NCBI GenBank assembly: GCA_965214325.1
Contig: CBDCBG010000006.1
Location: 4,216,001-4,280,000 of the forward strand
DNA length: 64,000 bases
Direction: 5' to 3'
Source: JAJEFO01 sp965214325
GTDB taxonomy: Bacteria; Pseudomonadota; Alphaproteobacteria; Rhodobacterales; Rhodobacteraceae
Positions 53,317-61,878 of the stretch are shown here, piece by piece (position 1 is the first letter of the stretch; the number at the start of each line of letters is the position of its first letter). A model generated the notes under the pieces. It had not been told where the DNA came from. It searched no databases and was given only the letters and a program-made list of their open reading frames with translations. A program made the position numbers and the translations under genes.

Positions 53317-53546
53317 AAATGAAGCGCTGCATGTCGTTACAATGCAATTTGGGCCCCACTCTTTGCCTCTGGCGGCTCCACTGCGCGCCATTCCCACGCG
53401 AGATGTCAGGGGGGGGCAGCAGCTCGAAATTCGCGGATGTAGACCGCAAGGCTGCATCGCTTTGCCTGCGCCTTGCGCAACCCCAGAAACCGCAACCCGA
53501 ATCCTATGATTTTGCTACTGAGCAGCATCAATGCTCAGGAGGTGCG

Positions 53547-53783
53547 ATGTCGGTCAAGGCGTCGGTGTCGATCACTGACCAGCAGGATGTGTTCGCGCGC
53601 AGGCTGGTCAGCGACGGCCATTGCTCGAGCAAGAGCGCCGTCGTGCAGCGGGGCCTGGAACTCGCGCGTTCCGAGACCGAACGCGGGCAGGTGGGGCTTG
53701 CCGCTTTGCCGGCGTTTTTCGAGGACCGTGCGCAAGGTCCATTCCTGTCCCAGAAGAAGGTCGTCGACAGACAGAACGCTTGA
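53547..53783 (+). CDS. ParD-like antitoxin
   Basis: A 78-residue antitoxin of the ParD/CopG ribbon-helix-helix type: MSVKASVSITDQQDVFARRLV, then CSSKSAVVQRGLELAR. The ATG has a strong AGGAGG site six bases upstream. A ParE-like toxin gene follows after 15 bases. It would form a tight complex and repress the pair. About 240 bases lie between the IS66 end and this start, without a recognisable gene. Confidence 0.8.
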   Translation: MSVKASVSITDQQDVFARRLVSDGHCSSKSAVVQRGLELARSETERGQVGLAALPAFFEDRAQGPFLSQKKVVDRQNA

Positions 53784-53798
53784 CTGACATAAGGCGCC

Positions 53799-54191
53799 GT
53801 GCCCTTGGGCATTGATGTCGTTCGCGGTGCCCGATGCGACGCGGACCTCGACCTGATCTTCGAACATCTGTTCAACGCCTATCACGATTACGGTGATGCA
53901 CCGGATGTCGCTTTCGAACGCGCAGTGGGACGCATACGCGAAATCGGGGACGACATGGCGGGTCTCGGCAATGTGCCCTTTCAGGGAATTTTTGAACCAC
54001 TGATCCTGGAAGGCCTGCGTTACGTCGCGAAGGGAAGGGCCGTGTTCTGCTTTCTGGTCGATGAAAGCCGCGAGGAAGCGCAGGTGCTTGGCATATTCTT
54101 TGGGGGACAGGATCTTCGGCGGCACATGCATGAGCGCATCAAGGAACTGGCGCATGGCCAGCCGGGAAACGGGGACGATCCAGATGCCTGA
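53799..54191 (+). CDS. ParE/RelE-like toxin
   Basis: A protein of about 130 residues of the RelE/ParE superfamily. It has DADLDLIFEHLFNAY at the start and ILEGLRYVAKGRAVFCF, then VLGIFFGGQDLRRHMHERI, a segment often seen in ParE-like toxins. The likely start is GTG 53799 with AAGGCG upstream; the family start is not sharp. It follows the ParD-like gene in the usual order. ParE relatives poison gyrase, but this subgroup has not been tested as far as can be told from sequence. Confidence 0.75.
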   Translation: MPLGIDVVRGARCDADLDLIFEHLFNAYHDYGDAPDVAFERAVGRIREIGDDMAGLGNVPFQGIFEPLILEGLRYVAKGRAVFCFLVDESREEAQVLGIFFGGQDLRRHMHERIKELAHGQPGNGDDPDA

Positions 54192-54237
54192 CCGACGTAC
54201 CTGCATCCCGGGTCTGCGAGGGACCTTGGCGCACTGT

Positions 54238-54340
54238 CGGCCAGTCGTGGCGGCTCTCGTGGTCGGAACGGGTGTTCATCCACCTGGCCATGCCTCGCCG
54301 CTTCTTCGGGCGTGCTGACGGGCCGAACGGTCGGGCCAAA
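54238..54340 (+). repeat. Long repeat, copy A
   Basis: This stretch of about 100 bases matches 59956-60060 in the same orientation with scattered differences. Shared blocks include CGGCCAGTCGTGGCGG and GCTGACGGGCCGAACGG. It does not correspond to a recognised gene. Copy B lies 5.7 kb away on the far side of the methyltransferase-HNH gene and the IS1634 element. Confidence 0.7.
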
Positions 54341-54472
54341 CTGGACACGACGCATCGCTACGCCGAAATCACCGTTCAGAAGAATGCCCCAGCGCTCGAG
54401 GTGTGCAGCCTCTTGTCAATACGTCGGCGGTCCATCTCCAAAGGAGGAAATGGCAGGATGATGAAACCCTGA
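54336..54472 (+). pseudogene. Tyrosine integrase C-terminal remnant
   Basis: The frame reads KLDTTHRYAEITVQKNAPAL, the segment after the last catalytic Arg/His of phage-type integrases (usual form G-H-A-x-L-D-T-T-x-R-Y). The Tyr is retained in T-H-R-Y. Sequence before it is the long repeat, not integrase, so only the last 40 or so residues survive. It marks a former integrated element. Confidence 0.6.
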
Positions 54473-54767
54473 CCGAATGGCTGAAACCCCTGTGAAACTA
54501 TGTGCACCAGGCCGCGAGCGCGGACAATGAAATCAACGCCCTGAGACGCCGGGCACACATCGCGGACAATGACAAATGAACTGACAAATTCGAGCCTCGG
54601 TCGCCATGTCTACCATTGCAAGGCAGTTGATCCGACAAGGCCGGCGGCAGAGTGAGACACACGCCCCCTGTCTCGGCCGAGAGAGCCTCCATGTCCTGAC
54701 TGTGCAAGCCGCGTCGGCTGACCGGTTCGGTCAGTTCACTTCCCGTCTACATGATTCCGGAATTCAA
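54473..54767. other. Gene-free stretch
   Basis: No reading frame here could be matched. A plus-strand frame at 54606-54926 is open but overlaps better-looking minus-strand frames and has no ribosome site. Base composition is lower in GC than the core. Confidence 0.4.
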
Positions 54768-54938
54768 TCAGATGGGATGTTGTCCGGGTCTTGTTTCATG
54801 GTCGACATTCACGAAGTTGAAGTACGGTCCCAATATGTCAAGCAATTCCTCCTCGCGAATTGCGCAGGGGTTGGCATGAGCGATGTGCCGAATTCGATTC
54901 AAGGAATAGGCGGCATAAACAGCTAGCTGAATCGGACG
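54768..54938 (-). other. Open frame without start downstream of a short gene
   Basis: Directly after the stop of the 54939-55253 gene, in the same frame, about 55 codons stay open: AVYAAYSLNRIRHIAHANP then REEELLDILGPYFNFVNV and a stop at 54768. The composition looks protein-like. No ATG or GTG begins it, so it may be a readthrough extension, a fragment, or a small gene with a TTG start. Not recognised. Confidence 0.3.
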
Positions 54939-55253
54939 TTAGATCTGGGAAACCTCGAAACGAACGCGAACGAGCTCCGGACCGCTCCATTTGACCGTGG
55001 CTGACACTGTCTTGCCTGGATTTTCCTTGCCGGCGTCAACAAATACTTCCCACATTGTACCTGCGAGGGTTTCTTCTATATGTTCTCTGCTTCTTTGGAT
55101 ACAGAGAACAAATGCGGCATCCTTCCGAGACCGGATGCCTTTCCAAAACTCACGTATTATGAATCCGATTTCCTTACCTGTGCCCATCTGGGTCAAATGC
55201 CAATGGTTCCCATTCCGCTCCCAGAGAGTCTGAACGATGATCGGAAACTTCAT
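54939..55253 (-). CDS. Uncharacterised small protein
   Basis: A 104-residue protein beginning MKFPIIVQTLWERNGNHW. It is rich in charged and aromatic residues, with no signal peptide or membrane span. GAAG lies about ten bases before the ATG. GC content is low for the window. I do not recognise it. It lies downstream of the methyltransferase-HNH gene on the same strand, as do the open frames on either side. Confidence 0.45.
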   Translation of the reverse strand: MKFPIIVQTLWERNGNHWHLTQMGTGKEIGFIIREFWKGIRSRKDAAFVLCIQRSREHIEETLAGTMWEVFVDAGKENPGKTVSATVKWSGPELVRVRFEVSQI

Positions 55254-55310
55254 GATGCAAAAACTTCAGCGGCAGCAGTCACCACCGCCTTCAAGCGTGT
55301 TATGGGCACC

Positions 55311-55609
55311 TATTCCCAATAACCCTTTCTCTGGAAGATTTCATAGGCATTAAGTTCGACAGCGCCAAACCGCTTTGTCAATTCTTCGTGCAAGCTGTCT
55401 ATCTGTGTAATGACATACAGCGATCCGCAAGGGGGAATGAGTACGGCAAGCCATGTCTGCCTGTCCTCAGTCCATATTGAGTTTCGATCCTCGAACCACC
55501 GACATCCATCATGACAAGTCCCATGCCGTGAAGCCGGGAGGATCTCTGCATTCTTTGGAAATTTCTGGAATGGGCATTCAATTTTCAGGGCACCGGCGTA
55601 ATGCGCATT
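55311..55609 (-). other. Open frame without start, uncharacterised
   Basis: About 98 minus-strand codons between stops. They read KIECPFQKFPKNAEILPASR, then CHDGCRWFEDRNSIW, LIPPCGSLYVITQIDSLHEE and a final YEIFQRKGYWE. The four Cys and coherent hydrophobic pattern suggest a real protein, but no ATG, GTG or TTG begins it properly. It may be a remnant or have a start lost to mutation. Not recognised. Confidence 0.3.
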
Positions 55610-55754
55610 TCAGTGCTCGGCATTTACGAACCATGACTTGAAGTGACTTCGATTCCTAAACCCGAAGGGGACATTTGAATTTACACGGCGATTTTCTCTC
55701 CTTGCTGTCGGCGGTCCGCAATCTATGGAGGCAAAGCAGGATCGTCCAGGGAGT

Positions 55755-57473
55755 TCAAAGATATTTCTCTCCCGCCCATTCGGGAACTTGCTGGTCATAC
55801 TTCAGCCGCATCCTCTGAAGACAAACGGCATCAAAGATGTCGTCCAGAGCTCCTTTCGCGGCATGGATGCCGGGAAGGCTTGAGTTTGCCTCAAGCCAGA
55901 ATCGATCGGAAATCGCCGGCACGCCTTCCTCGTAAGCTGGCCCCCACCAGTTCAACACTCGGTCCTGAGCCGATCGAAGTAGGCGATCACCTGGCAGGTG
56001 AGCACGTTTTTCCTTTTGGTTTACTGTCCGGTGCGCTGGCATGAGGTTCCAGAGATCGCCACAAGGCCACACTATCCATGGAAGGCAATGATCTACATCC
56101 AGGCTCCTTTCATCCAGACGCCTGCCGCTCCAGACGCAATACAGTTTCCTATCGGCTGACATTTCCAGCGCCCGGTCACGCGCCAGCCTTACATCCCGTT
56201 TCGGTTCCTCCCATGTCATCGCGGCTGCCAGCGCCCCGTCGTCAACCTGAGTGCCTTGACTTGCAGCGTAGCGGCGAATGAGGCGGCTCCATTCGGCGAC
56301 GATGGCCGGCTCGATCCACGCGCCAAAGCGCTGCAGAGTTTGCCAGAGATGTCTGGGAACCAGCATTTCGCCAAAGCTGAATAGGTATTCCTGGTTGAGA
56401 TGAATCGAAGGCGGACGTGACTGCCTGTGGGACCTTGTCACAGGAAATATCTGGCCCCCGCCCTGATAGGTCATGTAGGTAGCGGGCATTTTCTCGATAG
56501 TATTGGCAGCATCTCTCAACGCCTGATGAAGGACAGGGGAAAGCTCGCCCGAAAGTCCCATACCCACTCGCAGATCGAGATGTGAGACGTGGTCAAGGTT
56601 GCGGTAAGCTTCCTTGACGAAGCCCAGACGCAGCAGACCGACATTGGAGGGGCCTTGCGGAAGGCCCGCCGACAGCAATGGCTTGAACAGCCGGACCCAG
56701 TAAAGGGCAACCAACCCGAAAGGTACGGCAACATGATCGTCGTCGAAATGGCGAACAAGGCCGGCTGCCCCGTCGGCTACGCGAGAAAGTGCGCGAAGCA
56801 AGGCCAGTTTGTAGGTTGAACTCTTGTCATCATTCAGGATGACGTGCCGGAGCAGTGGAAGCGCTCCGGTGCCATCGTCGGGAAGTCTGATCGCCATTTG
56901 GGCCCAGTGGACGTCATCCCGCTCCAGCAGATCCGTTGCCTCCGTGTGTTTCTCAACAAACGCTCCGTGATCTCTAGCCAGTGCTTCGACCTCTTCCGGC
57001 GCAACGGAGTGGAATCCCCGTTCGAGGTCTGCCGGGCCGAAGCGCAGGGTGATTGCCATCAGGCCTCCTGGCCTGAGCAGATTGATCATCTTTCGAAAGG
57101 CGCGACGCCGGTCACTCTTCGGCACATGCATCCACACGGCATTCAGGAGAATCAGATCGAACGACAGGCCAGATCGCGAGACCACGCCCAGTGTTGGCAG
57201 ACGGTCATCGATCCAGTTGATGGCTGGGTTGCAATGCAGGGAAGCGGCGGCAGTTCGCATGGACGAGGACGGTTCAACAGCGACAACATCATGACCATCG
57301 TCAGCCAGCCATGCAGCATCACGACCGCTGCCTGCACCAATGTCAAGCACGGAGGCCGAACTCTGAGGCAGCAGGTCCCGCAACCAGCCGTGGGCATCCT
57401 CCGACAGTACCGCTTCATATCGCGCCACGACTGCCTCGGCATTGGCATCGTACCAAGCGATCGGATCTACCAT
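55755..57473 (-). CDS. SAM methyltransferase - HNH endonuclease fusion protein
   Basis: A 572-residue two-domain protein. The N-terminal 200 residues are a class I methyltransferase: SVLDIGAGSGRDAAWLADDG (motif I), VAVEPSSSM (acidic motif II), LILLNAVWMHVP, then LRPGGLMAITL. About 200 residues of unassigned helical sequence follow. The C-terminal part is an HNH-type nuclease: LYCVWSGRRLDERSLDVDHC with D-V-D-H-C-L-P-W, then GDLWNLMPAHRTVNQKEK. ATG 57473 is preferred; a TTG at 57530 would add 19 residues. GC is lower than the core, and mobile elements and toxin-antitoxin genes surround it. Function unknown; defence is a reasonable guess. Confidence 0.85.
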   Translation of the reverse strand: MVDPIAWYDANAEAVVARYEAVLSEDAHGWLRDLLPQSSASVLDIGAGSGRDAAWLADDGHDVVAVEPSSSMRTAAASLHCNPAINWIDDRLPTLGVVSRSGLSFDLILLNAVWMHVPKSDRRRAFRKMINLLRPGGLMAITLRFGPADLERGFHSVAPEEVEALARDHGAFVEKHTEATDLLERDDVHWAQMAIRLPDDGTGALPLLRHVILNDDKSSTYKLALLRALSRVADGAAGLVRHFDDDHVAVPFGLVALYWVRLFKPLLSAGLPQGPSNVGLLRLGFVKEAYRNLDHVSHLDLRVGMGLSGELSPVLHQALRDAANTIEKMPATYMTYQGGGQIFPVTRSHRQSRPPSIHLNQEYLFSFGEMLVPRHLWQTLQRFGAWIEPAIVAEWSRLIRRYAASQGTQVDDGALAAAMTWEEPKRDVRLARDRALEMSADRKLYCVWSGRRLDERSLDVDHCLPWIVWPCGDLWNLMPAHRTVNQKEKRAHLPGDRLLRSAQDRVLNWWGPAYEEGVPAISDRFWLEANSSLPGIHAAKGALDDIFDAVCLQRMRLKYDQQVPEWAGEKYL

Positions 57474-57788
57474 GCCTCCCGGGTCCTGCTGGTTATCGTG
57501 TCGGTCTGTCGCATGCTTTGTTTGACCCAAATCGGCAAGGAAGATCCGGGATGCTGCACCGGGTACTGCATTCCGACGCCGCGTCGCCTCACTGTATAGT
57601 CATGCTGCAATATCTGATCACCCTCCAAACGAAAACTCCCGGGTTGCAAAATTCCCTTGCTTGAAGATCGTCTTTGAGCAAGGGCATGCTTCTAAGCGGA
57701 TCTTCATTTCCAGAATTGCGCGAAACCCCTTGCCATCAGCACGATTGCTGATTCCGGACGGGACTCGACATGTAACGGTCCCGGCGCG
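57474..57788. other. Intergenic region upstream of the methyltransferase-HNH gene
   Basis: About 315 bases between the fusion gene and the IS1634-type transposase. It should hold the fusion gene's promoter. A TATACA on the minus strand near 57593-57598 could be a -10, but no good -35 was found. No gene is seen. Confidence 0.35.
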
Positions 57789-59626
57789 TCACGGCAGGAA
57801 CTTGGCGGGGTCGATCTCCAGCAGGTCAAGGGCCCGGCCCTGCAGCTCCGTCGGCTGCGCGAAGACCGGAATGCCGTGGTCGGGTCCGTCCGGAACCGTC
57901 GCCTCGTTCAGCGTCAGCGTGGCCAGGTCGGAAAGAAGCGTCGTGAAGCTGTGGACCGGCAGCCCGTCGGGGGTGCGCTTGGTGTCGGCCTTGGCCCTGG
58001 CGCTCTCCGAGACCTCGGCCTTCTCCACCGGCGAGTTCCGCCGCGCCCGGGCGCCTTCCCGGTCGTCGTCCTCGAACAGGATCGGCGCCAGGCGGCGGCG
58101 CATGTGCCATTCCACGTGACACGCAAGCATGCACAGGAACACGTGGGCGCGGACATGGTCCTCCGAGTAGACGTGCACCGGTCGGATCCGCAGCCGCGAG
58201 GCCTTCATCGTGAGGAACGCGCGCTCCACCTGCGCGAGAGACTTGTACGCCTCCACCGCGGCCTCAGCACCCAGTGACGCGGATTCCAGGCTGGTGCGGA
58301 TCACGTAGATCCCGTCGAGCCGCGCCTCCGCCTCGATCCTGTCCCGGTTGCGCGCCCAGTCCATCCCGGCGTCGTGCACGTCGATGTCGAAGTGCTTCTC
58401 AACCTTGCGCCGGTTGGCCTGCCGCCCCAGGGCCTTGATCGTCCGGTCGCGGTTCGCCTGCCCCGGCTTGCCGCGCGCGGCGGCGGCGGCGATGTCGGCG
58501 AGCGTCCGTTCCGTGGCCTCCAGCAGGTCCTCACGCTTGCGCCGCCGCTCCTCGCGCAGCCTCGGGTTCAGGCAGACCATCAGCCGCTCGCCGGGGAAGT
58601 CCGGGCCCGTGATCTCCGCCACCGCGTCGGGAACCAGCGCCTCGGGCGCCAGAGGGGCCGGGACGCCAGGGCCGGCGGCCTTCAGCAGCTTTCGGATGTC
58701 CGCGGTCCTCAGGGCCGAGATCCAGTCGAGCCCCGCAGGCTCGAGGTCCCTGCGGATCCGCGCCGTCGTCAGCATCCCCCTGTCGCCCACGAGCGCGACG
58801 CGCGCGATGCCGAAGCGCTTCCGGACCTTGTCCACCTGGCCCGCCACCGTGGACGGGTCCCCGGCGTTGCCGGCGAACACCTCCACCGCCACCGGGCAGC
58901 CGTCCGCCGCGCACAGAAGCCCGTAGGTGACCTGCATCTTCCCCTTCTTCCCGTCCCGGTTGTGGCCGAAGGCGGCCAGGGGGCAGCACCGTCCCTCCAG
59001 GTAGCTTGATGACACGTCATAAAGAATCAGCGTGTTGCCGCCCTTCAGGTGCCTGTTGGCCAGGCTCCTCTCGATCCAGGGCTGGCGCTCCAGAAGCCAG
59101 TCGAGCATGTCCAGCATCTCGTTGCCGGTGACGGGGCCGAGCCCGAGCACGGCCCCGAGGCTGGTCGACGCGGTCTCGGGATCGAGGGCCCGTGCAGTGG
59201 CGAGCTTGGAGGCCGGCTCGATGATCCTTGCGACGACCGCCGCCACGGCGAGGTCCCGCATGCGGCCCGGCACCCGGTGCAGGACGCGGACCATTCCGAT
59301 CCGGCGCAGGGTGCCGAGGGCGGCGGCGACATGGCCGTGGGGCCGGGACCGGCGGATGGCGAAGACGTCCTCGGGCCGGGCGACGGCGACGCCGCCGTCG
59401 AACAGGGCCCTGACGCCGTCGATGATGTGGGGCGGCAGCTGGGTGAGGTTGGCGAGGGTCTTCTTCCTGAGGCGTCCGTCCTCGCGCCAGGCCTTGCGGA
59501 TGAGGATCGTGGGCCGGCTGTTGCGGTTCGGGATGGTCTCGAGATGGAACGACATGGAACACCGATATGTTGTGTGTTCCCTTCATTATGGCACAACGGG
59601 GGGCATCCTGTCAACTTACATGTAAC
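57768..59626 (-). mobile_element. IS1634-type insertion element
   Basis: Contains one intact transposase. ACATGTAAC occurs in direct orientation at 57768-57776 and 59618-59626, on both sides of the transposase, and could be the target duplication. Because ACATGT is its own complement, these may instead be short inverted ends. The exact ends are therefore uncertain. Confidence 0.6.
57789..59555 (-). CDS. IS1634-family transposase
   Basis: DDE transposase of 588 residues, the usual length for this family. It begins with an ETIPNRNSRPTILIRKAW DNA-binding part and has ILYDVSSSYLEGR (first catalytic Asp), GNAGDPSTVAGQVDKVRKRF and VALVGDRGMLT (second Asp), and a C-terminal YKSLAQVERAFLTMK with the Glu and RIRPVHVYSEDHVRAHVFL. 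The frame is complete and the sequence is GC-rich, unlike the adjacent fusion gene, so it arrived independently. Confidence 0.92.
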   Translation of the reverse strand: MSFHLETIPNRNSRPTILIRKAWREDGRLRKKTLANLTQLPPHIIDGVRALFDGGVAVARPEDVFAIRRSRPHGHVAAALGTLRRIGMVRVLHRVPGRMRDLAVAAVVARIIEPASKLATARALDPETASTSLGAVLGLGPVTGNEMLDMLDWLLERQPWIERSLANRHLKGGNTLILYDVSSSYLEGRCCPLAAFGHNRDGKKGKMQVTYGLLCAADGCPVAVEVFAGNAGDPSTVAGQVDKVRKRFGIARVALVGDRGMLTTARIRRDLEPAGLDWISALRTADIRKLLKAAGPGVPAPLAPEALVPDAVAEITGPDFPGERLMVCLNPRLREERRRKREDLLEATERTLADIAAAAARGKPGQANRDRTIKALGRQANRRKVEKHFDIDVHDAGMDWARNRDRIEAEARLDGIYVIRTSLESASLGAEAAVEAYKSLAQVERAFLTMKASRLRIRPVHVYSEDHVRAHVFLCMLACHVEWHMRRRLAPILFEDDDREGARARRNSPVEKAEVSESARAKADTKRTPDGLPVHSFTTLLSDLATLTLNEATVPDGPDHGIPVFAQPTELQGRALDLLEIDPAKFLP

Positions 59627-60170
59627 ATGAATCCCGGATTATGCCCTTCCCGGATCCCGGAATCCGGCCCGGGTCCAAAGGCTTGCGCACCTTCGATCCC
59701 GTTTTGTTCTTCCAAAAGCTCCGTCTAATTCTGAGAGATAGCGTGGGATTCTTAACCCGAATTCCGCAACTCGCGCGTTACGTGGCCTGCAACTCGTTGA
59801 TATTTCAGGATCCGACCCCCAAAAAGTCGGCACTACTTGGCACCCGCTGGACGGCGGGCGTCATGCCGTCACGAAGAGATTCGTGGCGCCTTTGTGTCGG
59901 CAGGGTCATGCCGAGCCGGTGCAGCGTCATGTGCTGGTTCGCACACTCGAGGAGGCGGCCAGTCGTGGCGGATCTCATGGTCGAAAGGGGTGTTCATGCA
60001 CCCGGCCATGCCCCGCCATTCCTTCAGGCGGGCTGACGGGCCGAACGGCCGGACCAAGTCCTGTGCCGCCTGACCGGTCAATATGGGATGGGTTTCCTGC
60101 ATTCAGCCTCTTGACCCCACAGCGGCAGCATTGGCAAGACGCGTTGCCGAGGTCATTCCTGCGATACCTT
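59556..60170. other. Gene-free stretch with insertion debris
   Basis: More than 600 bases without a recognisable gene. It contains the IS1634 end, an A/T-rich block around 59700-59830 that looks like an old insertion-sequence terminus, and the second copy of the long repeat. Open frames on both strands here do not resemble proteins. Confidence 0.45.
59956..60060 (+). repeat. Long repeat, copy B
   Basis: Matches 54238-54340 in direct orientation over about 100 bases. The two copies bracket 5.6 kb that holds the integrase tail, the uncharacterised small frames, the methyltransferase-HNH gene and the IS1634 element. Confidence 0.7.
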
Positions 60171-61763
60171 TCATGCCTGGCCGATGGCCTTGACGTCGAA
60201 GGCGGCGGCCATCAATTGACGCGTGTAGTCGGTCTGCGGATTGTCGAAGACCTGCGCTGCGTCGCCTTGTTCCACCACGTCGCCTTGCTTCATGACCATA
60301 ACCTTGTGGCTCAATGCGCGCACGACTTTCAGATCGTGGCTGATGAACAGGTAAGCCAGCCGATGCCTTTTCTGCAGGTTCCGGAGCAATTCTACGATCT
60401 GCACCTGGACGGTCATGTCGAGCGCAGACGTCGGTTCGTCCAGCACCAGGAGCTTCGGCCTCAGGATCATCGCCCGCGCAATGGCGATCCGTTGTCTTTG
60501 GCCACCGGAAAACTCGTGCGGATAGCGATGCATCGTCGCCGGATCCAGTCCGACTTCCTTCAAGATGTCCGTCACCATCGAGCGGTGATCGCGTTCGGAG
60601 CTGACCGGGTGGATCGCCAATCCCTCCGCAATGATCTCCTCGACGGTCATTCGGGGCGAAAGCGACCCATAGGGATCCTGAAACACGATCTGCATTTCGG
60701 CCCGCAGCGGCCGCATTCTTTTCGAGCCCAGCTTCTGGATCTCGCGACCCATCAAGATGACGGATCCTTCCGACGAGATCAGGCGCAGGATCGCCAGCGC
60801 CAGCGTCGTCTTCCCCGACCCGCTTTCGCCCACGATTCCCACGGTTTCGCCTGCACGCACCGACAGGGTCGCGGAGTTCACCGCCTTGATGTGACCGACC
60901 GTGTGTCTCAGGAGCCCGCGCTTGATCGGAAACCAGATGCGCAGCCTGTCCGTTTCGACCACTGTCCTCGAACCCGATGGCACAGGGTCGGGAACGCCTG
61001 CGGAGGTCGCCGAAAGGAGCTCTCTCGTGTAGCGGTGCCTCGGGTTGTCGAACAGCGCGCCGGTCTCTCCCTGCTCGACGATCTCGCCGTCCTTCATGAC
61101 GTAGACCCTGTCGGCGAACCTGTGCACGATGCCGAGATCGTGGGTGATGAAGAGCATGGACATGCCCTCGTCGTCCTTGAGCCTGGCCAGCAATTCGAGG
61201 ATCTGCGCCTGGATGGTCACGTCAAGGGCGGTCGTGGGCTCGTCGGCGATCAGGAGGTTCGGTCCGTTCGCGAGGGCCATGGCGATCATGACCCGCTGTC
61301 GCTGCCCTCCCGACAGTTCGTGCGGGTAGCTCTTCAGCCGTTCTTCCGGGTCCGGAATTCCCACCCTTTGGAGCAACTCGACAATCCTGGTTCGCACGGC
61401 CCGGCCTTTCAGCCCCTGGTGCAGCCGGATCGATTCCGACAGCTGCTTCTCCAGAGTGTGCAGGGGGTTGAGAGACGTCATCGGCTCCTGGAAGATGAAG
61501 CTGATGTCGTTGCCACGAACCCGTCTCAGTTCCGCCTCGTCGGCACCCGAAATCCGGACGCCCTCGTAGGTGACGGAACCGGAGATTTCCGCGCTCTCAG
61601 GCAGGAGCGAGACGGTCGACAAGGCGGTTACGGACTTGCCGGAGCCGCTTTCTCCGACCAATGCCACGGTCTCCCCTCGCTCTATGTCGAAACTGACGTT
61701 CCGGACGGCGCGGGTTTCCGCGCCCTCCTGCCGGAAGGTCACGCTCAGGTTCCTTGCCTGCAT
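60171..61763 (-). CDS. yejF: Microcin/peptide ABC transporter ATP-binding protein YejF
   Basis: Double ATPase of 530 residues, two nucleotide-binding domains in one chain as in YejF. First: VALVGESGSGKSVTALS, LSGGQRQRVMIAMAL, LLIADEPTTALDVT. Second: VGIVGESGSGKTTLALAIL, FSGGQRQRIAIARAM and LLVLDEPTSALDMT. It powers import of peptides (microcin C-like in E. coli). ATG 61763 begins the conserved part, but a GTG at 61775 is also possible. Last gene of the yejBEF operon, about 115 bases after yejE. Confidence 0.93.
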   Translation of the reverse strand: MQARNLSVTFRQEGAETRAVRNVSFDIERGETVALVGESGSGKSVTALSTVSLLPESAEISGSVTYEGVRISGADEAELRRVRGNDISFIFQEPMTSLNPLHTLEKQLSESIRLHQGLKGRAVRTRIVELLQRVGIPDPEERLKSYPHELSGGQRQRVMIAMALANGPNLLIADEPTTALDVTIQAQILELLARLKDDEGMSMLFITHDLGIVHRFADRVYVMKDGEIVEQGETGALFDNPRHRYTRELLSATSAGVPDPVPSGSRTVVETDRLRIWFPIKRGLLRHTVGHIKAVNSATLSVRAGETVGIVGESGSGKTTLALAILRLISSEGSVILMGREIQKLGSKRMRPLRAEMQIVFQDPYGSLSPRMTVEEIIAEGLAIHPVSSERDHRSMVTDILKEVGLDPATMHRYPHEFSGGQRQRIAIARAMILRPKLLVLDEPTSALDMTVQVQIVELLRNLQKRHRLAYLFISHDLKVVRALSHKVMVMKQGDVVEQGDAAQVFDNPQTDYTRQLMAAAFDVKAIGQA

Positions 61764-61878
61764 CACTGCGTTCACGGGGACATGCTCCGCGGAGGCAGCG
61801 GTGAGGGCGGCGGCGAAGGCGGCCCGCACCCAAGGCGAGTGCCGGGCACGGCAACCGTCAGATGGCCGGACGCACCAC

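Noticed and set aside
54606..54926. Plus-strand frame of 106 codons
   Set aside because: No ribosome site, and the minus strand in the same place reads more like protein.
57876..59630. Several long plus-strand frames opposite the IS1634 transposase
   Set aside because: They are complements of a very GC-rich gene; no start sites or motifs.
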